Shown: positions 11,099 to 20,828, counted from the first letter of the stretch. The stretch is DNA of 64,000 nt from Bacilli bacterium (GCA_900752975.1 CAADXH010000098.1:1-64000), one strand, 5' to 3'. Notes: generated from the sequence alone by a model not told the origin. Translations and numbers: made by a program.

Positions 11099-11716
11099 TT
11101 ATTCTCCTTTACTAAACAACTTTCCCGCAATCTCAGGTTCTAGTTTTGTTTTTAATTCATCTAATAAAACTTCATATGAATTGTCAATGTCATAGTATTT
11201 ACTAGCAATAATAAAGCCACCTTTAATATTTGCTTTAGTAGTACTAAGAATTAGATTATATTTGTTATCTAATAATTTATCTAACTTATTATCATGATTA
11301 CTTGAAAATAATTGTTGATATTTTACATAATCATTTTCATTTACCATTATTTCTTCATGACCTTCAAGTTTTACTTTCTTTAAACTAGTTGTTACAAACT
11401 TAACTAAGTCCTCATCATTCATTTTGCAAAGTCGGTTTAAAGCTTCCTTAAATGTATCGTTGATAATTGATTTTTGACTTGCTAAAACACTTTGTTTTTT
11501 AGCTTGTTCAAGTTCTGCTTTTTTAGTTTTTATCGCATCATCACACTTTAACTTTGCATCACTAATTACTTGTTTGATTTTTTCATTTGTTTCATTCATA
11601 ACTTGTTCAGTTATATTACTTGCTTTAATGTTGCCTTCTTCTTTGATTCTTGATGCTTCATCTAAAGCATTGGCAATTATTTTATCATATACTGAACTAT
11701 TACCCACGTTATTCAC
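11099..11716 (-). CDS. ntpE: V-type ATPase subunit E (peripheral stalk)
   Basis: 205 aa. The N-terminal half is a long charged coiled coil (residues about 10-95) that pairs with the small G/H-type subunit in the peripheral stalk. The C-terminal half has the globular E-subunit fold, including KGGFIIASKYYDIDNSYE near residue 165. It starts directly after the stop of ntpK. Confidence 0.94.
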   Translation of the reverse strand: MNNVGNSSVYDKIIANALDEASRIKEEGNIKASNITEQVMNETNEKIKQVISDAKLKCDDAIKTKKAELEQAKKQSVLASQKSIINDTFKEALNRLCKMNDEDLVKFVTTSLKKVKLEGHEEIMVNENDYVKYQQLFSSNHDNKLDKLLDNKYNLILSTTKANIKGGFIIASKYYDIDNSYEVLLDELKTKLEPEIAGKLFSKGE

Positions 11717-12196
11717 CTATTTTAATGCGAAAATTAGCATTATACTTACAATTAGGGAAAGGATAGCGTAAGTTTCAACAAGTACTGCCATAGTAATACC
11801 TTTGCCTGATGCTTCAGGTTGTTTTGCAGTCATCATAATACCAGATGTTGCAACTTTACCTTGGAATATTGCTGAAATTAAGCCATTAATAGCGATTGGC
11901 ATAAATACTGCGAAATATGCCCAACCTTGAGTTGTTGTTAAGGCAAATGCTGTAGCGGCGTCTCCACCTAATAATCCAACTTGAATCATAAATAAGAAAG
12001 TTGTTAAGAATCCGTATAACCCTTGAGTACCAGGTAAAATTTGAAGTACTAATAATTTACCGAATAATTCAGGTTTTTCTGATGTAACACCAGCTGCGGC
12101 TTTACCACACATTTGTACACCTAATATTGAACCAATACCAGGTAAAATTGTTCCGAGTGCTGCTCCTATAAGAGCAATAATTGTTCCATTTGTCAT
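11717..12196 (-). CDS. ntpK: V-type ATPase rotor proteolipid (K), with Na+-site residues
   Basis: 159 aa, two tandem hairpins (four membrane helices), the double-length proteolipid of V-type rotors. Helix 2 carries LQILPGTQGLYGF, helix 3 ends ISAIFQGKVATSG and helix 4 carries VETYAIL. By eye these place L54, T57, Q58, Q112 and E141 where the E. hirae Na+ ligands L61, T64, Q65, Q110 and E139 lie. Helix 2 of each pair lacks a second carboxylate, so there is one site per subunit. This predicts a Na+-translocating rather than H+-translocating enzyme. Confidence 0.95.
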   Translation of the reverse strand: MTNGTIIALIGAALGTILPGIGSILGVQMCGKAAAGVTSEKPELFGKLLVLQILPGTQGLYGFLTTFLFMIQVGLLGGDAATAFALTTTQGWAYFAVFMPIAINGLISAIFQGKVATSGIMMTAKQPEASGKGITMAVLVETYAILSLIVSIMLIFALK

Positions 12197-12208
12197 TTTT
12201 TTCTTCTC

Positions 12209-14086
12209 CTATTCTTCTTTTATTTCTTTTATATATTTAGTTTCAATTGATAACGGTTTAAAGTCAACCCCGCCACCTTCATAGAATTTGCCATAAAACT
12301 CAATGTATTGAAGCCTACTATCATGTACATAGGCTGATAATAATCCTAAAACTAAGTTAAATACATGGCCTACTAAGAAGATAATCGCTGCGAAAATCAT
12401 GCCAACAACACTACCACCAACCATCTGGGCTAGTGTGTTCATTACTACCGCAACCGCAGCACTTGACATCGCAAGAGCCATTATTCTTGAATATGATAGT
12501 AAATCTCCCATATAAGATGTCACATCATATAGACCTAGAATTCCACCAAGGGCTTTTCCAAGAATTGATTTTTTAGTATGTCCAGCAAAGAGGATGATTA
12601 GTAAAACTCCTATTCCTACCATTACGATGCCAACCATACTATTTAGGAAATACGCACCTATTCCTAAAAGGATTAAAATCCAACTTACGTTTTTCGCAAG
12701 CATATCAATGATATTTCCGTCTTTAATGTTTTCAATCATTTTCACCACAAGTCCGGTAATTAAATGTAGTGCGCCAATCGCAACTGATACTAGTAGCATT
12801 TTGATTGGGTCTTCCATTGGATTAAACCAATACCAAACATTTAATCCAAAATCAGTTTGAGGATTAAAACCAAAGTAACTACCAAACATAATTCCCCAAA
12901 AAATCGTAGGAACCCCTGAATACATGATAATATTCATTAGTTTTAAAGTATTTCCTTTTGGTTTCATTAGTTTTTTAAGAATTAAGCAAAATACTATCAT
13001 CATGATACCATATCCTGCATCACCCATCATCATTCCAAATAAGAACCAGTACCATACTGACATAACGGGGTTAGGGTCTAACTCTTTACTATTAGGCTTA
13101 GAAAACATATCCGTGATTGTTTCAAATTGACTAACAAACTTTTTATTCTTAGTATATGTTGGTACAACTTCATCATCAGTTGGATCAGTAAACTCAATAT
13201 CGTAGTATTCTGTTTGTTCTTGAACTGCTTTTTCTACTTCTTCTAAAGTATCTATTCTAACCCAACCTTCAATCACGATTGTTTCAATTGTTTTTTCATA
13301 TTTAACATTGTCTATTGCATCTTGAGTTAAAATCTGATCACTCAAAACTTTAAATTCTTCAATATTACCTGAAAGAGTTTTTAGTTTTTCTGCGATGTCT
13401 TCACACTCTTTTTCTTTACTTTCAATTTGCTTTTTTAATGTTTCAATATAAGTTTTAATAGTAACATCAAGAACTGGTAATTTATAATCATTAAATTCAT
13501 AACGACTTAATGCATCTTTTAGTTGTTTTTCATCATCAATATAACAAACTACAATTACACCACTTATATTTTTATATGATGGAAGAATAATACTTTCAAA
13601 ACTAGCAATTTCATCATCTTGTTTAAATTTCTCAACATACCTAGTTGGCATAGTTCCAATATGAAAAATTGCATTTTTAGTGTTTTTAATTTGATTTGGA
13701 ATCATATCAAGTTCATTCCAAATCATTAATGATTCAATTTCATCAATAATTTCTTTAATTTGTTGTTTTAATTCACTAAGATTATTTTGATAATTCTCAA
13801 TTTCACTAACTTCATCAATAGTCTTTTGTGATACATTCGTAAAATCTTTATAATCAATCGTTTGATAATCTCCAAATAAGCCTTTTTTCTTTTGGTATTT
13901 TCCCGCAAACTTAATGGTTTCTTCAACTTTATCATGTAACGCTCCATTTAGATGTGCCGATGTTGTTGATTCTCCATCTTCTTTATTGATTATCATGATT
14001 ACACCATATTTTTGAAGTGACTTAATGACTTTCTCATAATCATCTTTTAAAATAACAATCTTAGCTTTTTTCATTTTTACAATCAT
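12209..14086 (-). CDS. ntpI: V-type ATPase membrane subunit I (a subunit)
   Basis: 625 aa. The N-terminal ~300 residues form the cytoplasmic arm with coiled coils that bind the peripheral stalks. The rest has about seven to eight membrane helices, with the conserved FGMMMGDAGYG segment and, near the C-terminus, GDLLSYSRIMALAMSSAAVA, which carries the half-channel arginine. HVFNLVLGLLSAYVHDSRLQYIEFYGKFYEGGG is the family's C-terminal signature. It overlaps the preceding small stalk gene by 4 nt. Confidence 0.95.
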   Translation of the reverse strand: MIVKMKKAKIVILKDDYEKVIKSLQKYGVIMIINKEDGESTTSAHLNGALHDKVEETIKFAGKYQKKKGLFGDYQTIDYKDFTNVSQKTIDEVSEIENYQNNLSELKQQIKEIIDEIESLMIWNELDMIPNQIKNTKNAIFHIGTMPTRYVEKFKQDDEIASFESIILPSYKNISGVIVVCYIDDEKQLKDALSRYEFNDYKLPVLDVTIKTYIETLKKQIESKEKECEDIAEKLKTLSGNIEEFKVLSDQILTQDAIDNVKYEKTIETIVIEGWVRIDTLEEVEKAVQEQTEYYDIEFTDPTDDEVVPTYTKNKKFVSQFETITDMFSKPNSKELDPNPVMSVWYWFLFGMMMGDAGYGIMMIVFCLILKKLMKPKGNTLKLMNIIMYSGVPTIFWGIMFGSYFGFNPQTDFGLNVWYWFNPMEDPIKMLLVSVAIGALHLITGLVVKMIENIKDGNIIDMLAKNVSWILILLGIGAYFLNSMVGIVMVGIGVLLIILFAGHTKKSILGKALGGILGLYDVTSYMGDLLSYSRIMALAMSSAAVAVVMNTLAQMVGGSVVGMIFAAIIFLVGHVFNLVLGLLSAYVHDSRLQYIEFYGKFYEGGGVDFKPLSIETKYIKEIKEE

Positions 14087-14391
14087 GAGTCTATCACCTT
14101 CTTCATAATGAAATCAACCGTTTCATTAAGGTGGATTTTTGCAAGATTTTGATTATTTGTGTTAATTTCATCGCTTTCTTTAACTGAAGTAGCTACTAGT
14201 TCTTTAATGATACTATCATTTTCTTCATACATTTTTTGAACTTGTCTTTTTGCTTCATTCATCATTTCTTCAGTTTTTAAAAGATTATCTTTGTTAACTT
14301 TTTCAAGCATTTCACTGACTTCCTGTTTAGCTTCAAGTTTAATTGTCTCAGCCTTTTGTTCAGTTTCGTTAATCTTTTCTAATATTGTCAT
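14083..14391 (-). CDS. ntpF: V-type ATPase small peripheral-stalk subunit (G/H type)
   Basis: 102 aa, almost entirely charged heptad coiled coil (KINETEQKAETIKLEAKQEV and onward). Position, size and composition match the first gene of Na+ V-ATPase operons, whose product pairs with subunit E. Coiled-coil sequence alone is weak evidence, so the call rests mainly on being first in the operon, 4 nt overlapping ntpI. A GGTGG site lies before the ATG. Confidence 0.82.
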   Translation of the reverse strand: MTILEKINETEQKAETIKLEAKQEVSEMLEKVNKDNLLKTEEMMNEAKRQVQKMYEENDSIIKELVATSVKESDEINTNNQNLAKIHLNETVDFIMKKVIDS

Positions 14392-14427
14392 TATCTCACC
14401 ACCTTTACATTTTCGCTATGCTTTATT

Positions 14428-14456
14428 ATTATACTAAATTTCAATCTTTTTTGCAA
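14428..14456 (-). promoter_or_regulatory. Promoter of the V-ATPase operon
   Basis: TTGCAA (14451-14456), 17-nt spacer, TATAAT (14428-14433), about 37 nt before the first ATG of the operon. Confidence 0.8.
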
Positions 14457-14498
14457 GTCAAAAGTTGTTATCAAGACAGACTTCTTCAATTTGTCTAT

Positions 14499-15140
14499 TT
14501 AAAATATTTTATGAATATTTTTATTTTCACCAATAATGAACAACCGCATATTTTGAGTTAACTCAATATTAGGTGTAATTAATGCATTTAATTTATCATT
14601 AGTTTTAATAGCTACAATACTAATTTGGTGTTTTTTACGCACATCAATTTCACCAATTGTTTTCCCTTGCCAATTGTTAGGAACCTCAACTTCATATATC
14701 GCGTGTTCGTTATCAAGTTCCGTATAATCTAAAATATAATTAGAACCATAACGAATAGCCGTCCACATAGCAACCTGCTTTTCAGGGTAAATTACTTCAT
14801 CGGCTCCATTACGTAACAGTATTTTTTCTTGTAAATCTCGTTCGGCTCTTGATACTACTTTTTTCGCGCCTAATTCCTTTAAAAGAGCTGTTGTTTCAAC
14901 TGAGCTTTGAAAATCATTACCAATTGTCACTATGCAAACATCAAAATTTCTAATTCCAAGGGTCTTTAAAAATAATTCATTAGTTGTTTCTCCAATTAAT
15001 GCATTAGTAACATATGGTAAGCATTCATTTACCTTATCTTCACATCTATCAACAAGCATTACTTCATGTCCCATTTTTTGTAATTGCACCGCAATATTTT
15101 TTCCAAATCTTCCTGCTCCTATTAATAATATTGATTTCAT
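14499..15140 (-). CDS. ktrA: K+ uptake regulatory subunit KtrA/TrkA
   Basis: 213 aa cytoplasmic RCK protein that gates its membrane partner in response to nucleotide. Residues 1-130 form a Rossmann fold with ILLIGAGRFGKNIAVQLQKMG and an acidic residue ending strand 2 (VDRCEDKV); residues about 140-213 form a TrkA-C domain. The start at 15140 is preferred because AGGAGG lies 9 nt upstream; an earlier ATG (15152) touches the ribosome site. It follows the partner channel gene by 13 nt. Confidence 0.92.
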   Translation of the reverse strand: MKSILLIGAGRFGKNIAVQLQKMGHEVMLVDRCEDKVNECLPYVTNALIGETTNELFLKTLGIRNFDVCIVTIGNDFQSSVETTALLKELGAKKVVSRAERDLQEKILLRNGADEVIYPEKQVAMWTAIRYGSNYILDYTELDNEHAIYEVEVPNNWQGKTIGEIDVRKKHQISIVAIKTNDKLNALITPNIELTQNMRLFIIGENKNIHKIF

Positions 15141-15153
15141 ATAATTCATCCTC

Positions 15154-16494
15154 CTATCCAATCGCTATTTTTTCTTGTGGCAACCTATATAAATTGTTAC
15201 TATTATTATTTTTATATGTTGAAGCAAAAATAAAAGTCAAGGCTCCTACCCGGCCAAAGAACATCAAAACAATCAAAATTATATGCGATACTATGCATAA
15301 ATTTGGCGTAACTCCTAACGATAATCCAACAGTACCAATTGCCGATGCGGTTTCAAAAAGAGCATAAGATAGTGATATACCATCTAACATATGAATCACA
15401 ATACCACATCCTAAAAAAAGCACAAGATAAATGACTAAGATAGTGCAAGCATTGCGAATAGTTTGATTATCAATTCTTCTTCTAAAAAAAGTTACATCAT
15501 TATTTTGATTGAACACAGAAAAAGCATTTGCAAAAACCACAACAAATGTAGTTACTTTCATTCCTCCAGCTGTGGATCCTGGAGCACCTCCTATCAACAT
15601 TAAACCAATCATTATCGCTCGTCCGCCATCTGACATTTCTGCTAAATCTTTTGTATTAAAACCAGCTGTACGAGCAGTCACTGATTGAAATAGTGACGCC
15701 AGGATTCTTTCTTTAATTTTACAATCTGCATACTCAAAGAAAAAATAATATATTGCAGGAAATATAATTAAACATATGCTTGTAATAATTATGACTTTAC
15801 TTTGCATACTATATTTTCTAAAATTAAATTTTTTTTGTTTTATATCATGCCATGTAAAAAAACCTAGCCCACCAATTATTATCAAAAGCATTATAATAAC
15901 ATTAATAATGATATTATCACTAACGTTCGTTAATGAAGGATACAAATTACTCGTATCACCAAGAAGGTCAAAACCAGCATTACAAAAAGCGGAAATAGAA
16001 TGAAATATTGCGAATCCAATTCCTTTTATTCCATATTCTTGACAAAATGGAAATAATAGACAAATTGCTCCAATAAATTCTATAAAAAAAGTTCCAAATA
16101 CGATAAATTTTATCATTCTAATTACTCCACTTAGACTAGGTAAAGAAAGTGTCTCTTGAATAGTTGTTCTATTGCTTAATGATATTTTTTTACCAAAAAC
16201 AATGAAAAATAACATAGTGAGTGTTATTACACCAAGTCCTCCGATTTGGATTAACATGATAATTACGATATGTCCAAATATTGACCAATATGACCCAGTA
16301 TCACGAACGACCAGTCCTGTAACACAAACACACGATGTAGAAGTAAATAATGCATCAACAAACGGTGTAACTTTCCCCTCCTTACTAGCAAAAGGTAACA
16401 TAAGTAGCAATGCCCCAACTAGAATTACTAGGAAGAAACCTAAAACAATAATTTGAAAGGTATTTAGTTTAAATAATTTTCTTTTTTCAAACAT
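15154..16494 (-). CDS. ktrB: K+ transporter membrane subunit KtrB (TrkH family)
   Basis: 446 aa with the four-fold M1-P-M2 layout of the SKT superfamily. Filter loops are visible as TSTSCVCVTGLVVRDTG, HSISAFCNAGFDLLG, ARTAGFNT and ASAIGTVGLSLG. The size and the separate KtrA gene fit KtrB rather than TrkH. The start at 16494 has GGAGG 8 nt upstream; a longer in-frame version (to 16587) lacks this. The E. hirae Na+ V-ATPase operon also carries a KtrB homologue (NtpJ), so this adjacency is likely functional, linking Na+ extrusion to K+ accumulation. Confidence 0.93.
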   Translation of the reverse strand: MFEKRKLFKLNTFQIIVLGFFLVILVGALLLMLPFASKEGKVTPFVDALFTSTSCVCVTGLVVRDTGSYWSIFGHIVIIMLIQIGGLGVITLTMLFFIVFGKKISLSNRTTIQETLSLPSLSGVIRMIKFIVFGTFFIEFIGAICLLFPFCQEYGIKGIGFAIFHSISAFCNAGFDLLGDTSNLYPSLTNVSDNIIINVIIMLLIIIGGLGFFTWHDIKQKKFNFRKYSMQSKVIIITSICLIIFPAIYYFFFEYADCKIKERILASLFQSVTARTAGFNTKDLAEMSDGGRAIMIGLMLIGGAPGSTAGGMKVTTFVVVFANAFSVFNQNNDVTFFRRRIDNQTIRNACTILVIYLVLFLGCGIVIHMLDGISLSYALFETASAIGTVGLSLGVTPNLCIVSHIILIVLMFFGRVGALTFIFASTYKNNNSNNLYRLPQEKIAIG

Positions 16495-16595
16495 TTTAAT
16501 GTCCTCCAACACCAATTTAGTTTTTATTTCACTATGTATTGTCAAATTACTTGTATCTAGTATACCACAACTAGTGACATTTTTCATTTAAAATG

Positions 16596-16623
16596 AAAAA
16601 AAATCAGTTTACTAAAAACTGAT
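16596..16623 (-). terminator. Terminator of the YwaF-like gene
   Basis: ATCAGTTT/AAACTGAT stem (16603-16610 with 16616-16623) followed on the minus strand by a T8 tract, just downstream of the stop at 16654. Confidence 0.85.
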
Positions 16624-16653
16624 CTTTATTTTCCCCTATTTTCCTATCAAGTT

Positions 16654-18081
16654 TTACGCATAATTCGGTACATTATCTAATTGTACCTTTTTATTTTTTA
16701 CTGATTGGAAAATACCAAATGGTAAAAATACTAAACTTACAATTAACAAGTAACCAAAATAAACAAATAACATCAAGAATGGATAAATTGTTACATCTTT
16801 TACTACTAAGGTTACATTTGTAAATGCCTTTAAGAATGGTAAGGTTCCACATGCGACCTCAGGATCAAACATAAATAAATAATTTGCATTAAAATCATTA
16901 TTATCTAATTTAACCGCAAGGTTATTAAAAATTATACCTAAGACTAAAATAACTACGAAGTAAGCACTAAAACCAATCACGGCATCTCGATATGATACCT
17001 TGTCAATTTTAGGGAAAATCCCAAGTAAAAGTGCAAGAATTGGTACTACTACAACATTTGTATGTTCGTAAATAAAGTGAAGATTCCAAACTTCAAAAAT
17101 GTTACGACCATTAACATCAGGAACGAGTAATGCGATTGATGCTCCTACCATATTAACTAAAAAATTAAAGTTAAAGATAAAACGATTTTTAGTAATTAAT
17201 GCAACAAGCATTAAGTATGATGCTAAATTACAAAGTTGTAGTGGTAAACGCTTAATGTTTATAGTTAGTGAAAACATTGAATTATATTGGAACAATACCG
17301 CAAGCGCTAAAACTACACATAAAAGGTATTTATCTTCAGCACTTTTATTCCTAAATAGTAACCATAGTACTACAATTTTTCCGACTAAATAAAATATCCA
17401 AACAATATGTAATGGACTAAATTTATCAAATAAGAATGGTCCAAAACCTTCAGCTAGGAGTTGTGGTATATAAATTGGCATCATTTGTAATAATAGTGAA
17501 ATAAGTACTACTCCAAATCTTAAGGTTTCACGATAATCCTTAATTCTAAATACATGTTTATCAATCAAAAGAACCTTTAAACATATACTTACAACTAGTA
17601 TCCACTGAATACAAAATATTATTCCCCTAAATGTTTCATTCATCATTAAAGCCTTAAACGCTTCTGATACTCCCCTTGTTTGATATAAGCCTCTTCCATT
17701 TGGACTTAAAAAACATTCCATATAATCATTGTAAAAGAAAATGGAGATAAACGTCCAAGGTAGGGTCCAGTAAACTGCAATGTTTTTGAAAGTTCTACTC
17801 TTAAAAAAACTTACAGCTACGATTACAATTGGATTAATTGAAAGCATTATTCTAAGAATACAGTGCCATTTATTCGCACCAACTAATTCAGAAGGTTCTG
17901 AAACGCTTTTAATTAAACCATCCGGAAGTAAAATTGTAAAAAAGGTAAGAACCACATAAGTAACTGCTAAGCCTTTAACAAGTTTATTTACAATGTTATT
18001 TTTATACTTATTATTAATTAATAATAAAGTTATGATTATTATCGTCACAATAATTGTTGATAAAGTAATTGCGGTATACAT
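16654..18081 (-). CDS. YwaF/TMEM164-like polytopic membrane protein
   Basis: 475 aa, mostly hydrophobic, about twelve membrane helices. The segment RLPLQLCNLASYLMLVALIT and the later VWNLHFIYEHTNVVVVPILA match the two conserved parts of the YwaF (TIGR02206)/TMEM164 family: an LPL-x-LC-x-L helix start and a His-containing helix after an aspartate/asparagine loop. It is about twice the length of YwaF, with an N-terminal extension of extra helices. No biochemical role is established in bacteria; the human relative TMEM164 is reported as an acyltransferase. AGGAGG lies 8 nt before the ATG. Family call moderate, function unknown. Confidence 0.6.
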   Translation of the reverse strand: MYTAITLSTIIVTIIIITLLLINNKYKNNIVNKLVKGLAVTYVVLTFFTILLPDGLIKSVSEPSELVGANKWHCILRIMLSINPIVIVAVSFFKSRTFKNIAVYWTLPWTFISIFFYNDYMECFLSPNGRGLYQTRGVSEAFKALMMNETFRGIIFCIQWILVVSICLKVLLIDKHVFRIKDYRETLRFGVVLISLLLQMMPIYIPQLLAEGFGPFLFDKFSPLHIVWIFYLVGKIVVLWLLFRNKSAEDKYLLCVVLALAVLFQYNSMFSLTINIKRLPLQLCNLASYLMLVALITKNRFIFNFNFLVNMVGASIALLVPDVNGRNIFEVWNLHFIYEHTNVVVVPILALLLGIFPKIDKVSYRDAVIGFSAYFVVILVLGIIFNNLAVKLDNNDFNANYLFMFDPEVACGTLPFLKAFTNVTLVVKDVTIYPFLMLFVYFGYLLIVSLVFLPFGIFQSVKNKKVQLDNVPNYA

Positions 18082-18108
18082 AAGATAACCTCCTTTGATT
18101 ACACAACA

Positions 18109-18137
18109 ATTATATCAAATAGCTAAAGCTTTAACAA
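18109..18137 (-). promoter_or_regulatory. Promoter of the YwaF-like gene
   Basis: TTGTTA (18132-18137), 17-nt spacer, TATAAT (18109-18114), 27 nt before the ATG. Confidence 0.7.
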
Positions 18138-18224
18138 CCCCAAATTAAGTAAATGGCATTTTTTGGTAGCTAGGAAGCACAAAAGCAATATTTAATATAC
18201 ATATTTTTAACAAAGAAAAAAGAA

Positions 18225-18252
18225 AAAAGACACAAAATTATTTGTGTCTTTT
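18225..18252 (-). terminator. Terminator after the subtilase gene
   Basis: Perfect 12-bp stem (18225-18236 with 18241-18252) with a 4-nt loop, followed on the minus strand by a T-rich tract. It ends the sigma/anti-sigma/subtilase unit. Confidence 0.85.
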
Positions 18253-18292
18253 CAAATGAATAAAAAACTACTAACTATCAAAAAAATTTATT

Positions 18293-19963
18293 TTAATTAT
18301 AACGGTATGCGAAAGCAATTCGATCTGCATTAGATGAACTAATACTTCCACATTTTTGATATATACGCATTTCATAGAAATCCTCTTTATCTACAACATA
18401 GCGCATAAATTGAATATTATCTGCATTTGAATTTGCGATAGCACATACTTTTCCATCGCTACGACGTACTATTTTTGCTTCATAATTATTAAAATCAACT
18501 TGATGATTTGCTACTGTGGCTTTAGCCAACCAAGCAAAAGAAGCTTGTAAAACGTCCCCAATCATCATATAAGCTGAAAAATGATATACTAATTCACCAT
18601 CACTTCCGCCCGAATGATTAAAGCTCAATATACGGTTGTAATTCATAATTGTTTTGTCTAAATCAATACGACCAGCACCAATCTGATCATTGTATCCATT
18701 ATCTTTAGCTCTAGGATAGCCTTCAAATGGCTGTGCATTTGCGGTTAACATTGCAAGTACCATTTCTGGTTTTGTTTTTAAATCAGGATGTGCTTCTAAC
18801 ATTGTTGCGATCATGCCTGAAGTAAAAGCACAGGCATAACTTGTACCGCTATTTTCACGTCCAAAATTTGTTATTGTTAAATTATCACCAGGAGCTACAA
18901 TTGTAGGTTTTGTAGGTCCGTCAACAACAACTATAGATGAATAACTAGCGATGTTTTTTGAATGTGTTGATGATCCTACTCCAACAACATTATAGCCTAA
19001 AGCCGGGTTACCAATTTTTCCGGTGTGACAACCACCATTTCCAACTGCAGCTACGCATATAACATTGTATAATTTTACCGCGTTATCAACGAAAGCAGAA
19101 TTACTATTGTATCTTCCTGTTGGATTTTCTTCACCAAATGACATATTTATAATATCTGCCCCATTATTAATCATCCATTCTACTTCACCATATATTGTTG
19201 AAGTTTTTATAGCAGATGATAATAGTGTAGCATCAGGTGCAATGCCAGTATTACCCCCTATTAAACTGGCACAAATGGTTGCATGATCAGTTACTGTTTC
19301 ATTAAATCTTGGTTGATCATATATTGTAATAGAATGACCTGCCATATTAGCATTTGTGACATCTACAAGCCCTATATCAAGAACGCCAACTGTTACACCA
19401 TCCCCTGTGTATCCATTACTACTATGCGTATCATGAGCATTAGCTTCCAAAATAGCTATTTGAAATTTTTCTTGTTGATCTACTATAGCACTCTTAATTA
19501 CGACATTAGAAACATCACGATGCGAAGTTATTTTGGCAAGTACTTCTTCTTTATGTTCAGCATATTCATTTTTATCATATGTATACTCTATGAATGGAAA
19601 TAATGAACATACATAAACAGATTCATAGTTCTTCAAATTCAATGAGGATGCAATTTGAATGTTACGACGAGTATGATAAGCCCTACCTGCTGCTCTTTTA
19701 GCGTCTCGATACGCATTTACTTCTTCCATTGTTGGATTTTCAGGAAGAGTATCTGGATATGTAAATTCATCATAATTGCATTCAGCTATTACGGATACTT
19801 TTTCTAAACTAGAACTAATCTCTAATCCTTCTTTTAATGATTGTGGTTCATAATCTCCACCTAATTCGTATACAATTTTGGCTTCATTTATTTTTAAATT
19901 ATTTAAAGCAATTATACTTATTGTTAAAATACTTATTAATAGTATATTCCATAATTTTTTCAT
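18293..19963 (-). CDS. Secreted subtilisin-like serine protease (S8)
   Basis: 556 aa. A signal peptide or N-terminal anchor (MKKLWNILLISILTISIIAL) is followed by a roughly 150-residue region that may be a propeptide, then the S8 domain. The catalytic triad is visible: D196 in GVLDIG, H227 in DHATICASLIGG and S375 in SGTSYACAF, with N309 (AVGNG) at the oxyanion position. The C-terminal ~110 residues form a separate beta-rich domain. No cell-wall anchor is seen. It lies 46 nt downstream of the putative anti-sigma gene with no terminator between them, so it is probably expressed with the sigma factor. Confidence 0.93.
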   Translation of the reverse strand: MKKLWNILLISILTISIIALNNLKINEAKIVYELGGDYEPQSLKEGLEISSSLEKVSVIAECNYDEFTYPDTLPENPTMEEVNAYRDAKRAAGRAYHTRRNIQIASSLNLKNYESVYVCSLFPFIEYTYDKNEYAEHKEEVLAKITSHRDVSNVVIKSAIVDQQEKFQIAILEANAHDTHSSNGYTGDGVTVGVLDIGLVDVTNANMAGHSITIYDQPRFNETVTDHATICASLIGGNTGIAPDATLLSSAIKTSTIYGEVEWMINNGADIINMSFGEENPTGRYNSNSAFVDNAVKLYNVICVAAVGNGGCHTGKIGNPALGYNVVGVGSSTHSKNIASYSSIVVVDGPTKPTIVAPGDNLTITNFGRENSGTSYACAFTSGMIATMLEAHPDLKTKPEMVLAMLTANAQPFEGYPRAKDNGYNDQIGAGRIDLDKTIMNYNRILSFNHSGGSDGELVYHFSAYMMIGDVLQASFAWLAKATVANHQVDFNNYEAKIVRRSDGKVCAIANSNADNIQFMRYVVDKEDFYEMRIYQKCGSISSSNADRIAFAYRYN

Positions 19964-20009
19964 ATTATCATTACTAATATTTTAAATGTCCTTAATCCCC
20001 ATTAGAACA

Positions 20010-20828
20010 TTATAAACCGTTTGGTACACTTATTAAATAGTTTTTTATGGTACCATTGTCATTAATCGTTATTGCAAAATCATCAAATGGTTTGTCGATT
20101 TCTTGTGTTATTAATGTTAAAATTCCTACTAAATTATCATTTGTTACATTAATTGTGTTATTATTACACTTTATTTCTAAATTTTCAAGTGATGTTGAAT
20201 TAAACTCAATCTTATAAAAATAAACATTTACTTCTTCAGCATCATTTATAATATTGTAACCTTTATACAGTAATATTTTGGTGCGATTATTAATATAAGT
20301 TTCAAAAACACTTAATTTATACATTCGAGTTGAATTTTTTTTCATAAATTCTTTTTCAGATTCTGTTAATATGGTATGAATCTCTTGATTTTCGTCAGCA
20401 TATTGGATTAAGTTATTTTTTTCTTCATTCAGCGTTATAAGGCTAATTGTTAATATTGAAATTACAAGTATTAGTGTTGCTGCAACAACTGCAGTTGAGT
20501 GAAAAGCTTTCAAATTAAACAAAAATTTATTATTTATTTTCCCTTTCTCACATTGCTTAGTTTCTACTTCTTCAGAAACTGCAATAGGTTGCAATTTCTC
20601 AGAAGTCACAGTTTCTGGATTTATTGAGTTTTCTTCTTGAAGAGACATTTCTACATTGAAAGAATTTCCTACATTTTCGAAATTATCGCTACAAAGGATT
20701 ACTTCATTTTCAACTACTACTGGTTTAATGAAGAAATCAGTTCTTGCGATAATGTCTTCGGCATTTACATTACATTTATAATTTTTATCAAAATCTTCTC
20801 GTAAAAATTGTTGTAGTGTCTTTTTCAT
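20010..20828 (-). CDS. Single-pass membrane protein, putative anti-sigma factor
   Basis: 272 aa. The first 27 bases or so of coding sequence lie inside the end of the sigma gene (41-nt overlap), the classic arrangement of an ECF sigma and its anti-sigma. A cytoplasmic N-terminal ~110 residues are followed by one membrane helix (about 112-134, STAVVAATLILVISILTIS) and an extracytoplasmic domain of about 135 residues. I see no HxxxCxxC zinc anti-sigma motif and cannot name the sensor domain, so the role is inferred from gene order and topology. Confidence 0.65.
   Translation of the reverse strand: MKKTLQQFLREDFDKNYKCNVNAEDIIARTDFFIKPVVVENEVILCSDNFENVGNSFNVEMSLQEENSINPETVTSEKLQPIAVSEEVETKQCEKGKINNKFLFNLKAFHSTAVVAATLILVISILTISLITLNEEKNNLIQYADENQEIHTILTESEKEFMKKNSTRMYKLSVFETYINNRTKILLYKGYNIINDAEEVNVYFYKIEFNSTSLENLEIKCNNNTINVTNDNLVGILTLITQEIDKPFDDFAITINDNGTIKNYLISVPNGL

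Noticed and set aside
20010..20828. Zinc-binding anti-sigma (ZAS) call
   Set aside because: No HxxxCxxC motif is present in the cytoplasmic part; only gene order and topology support an anti-sigma role.
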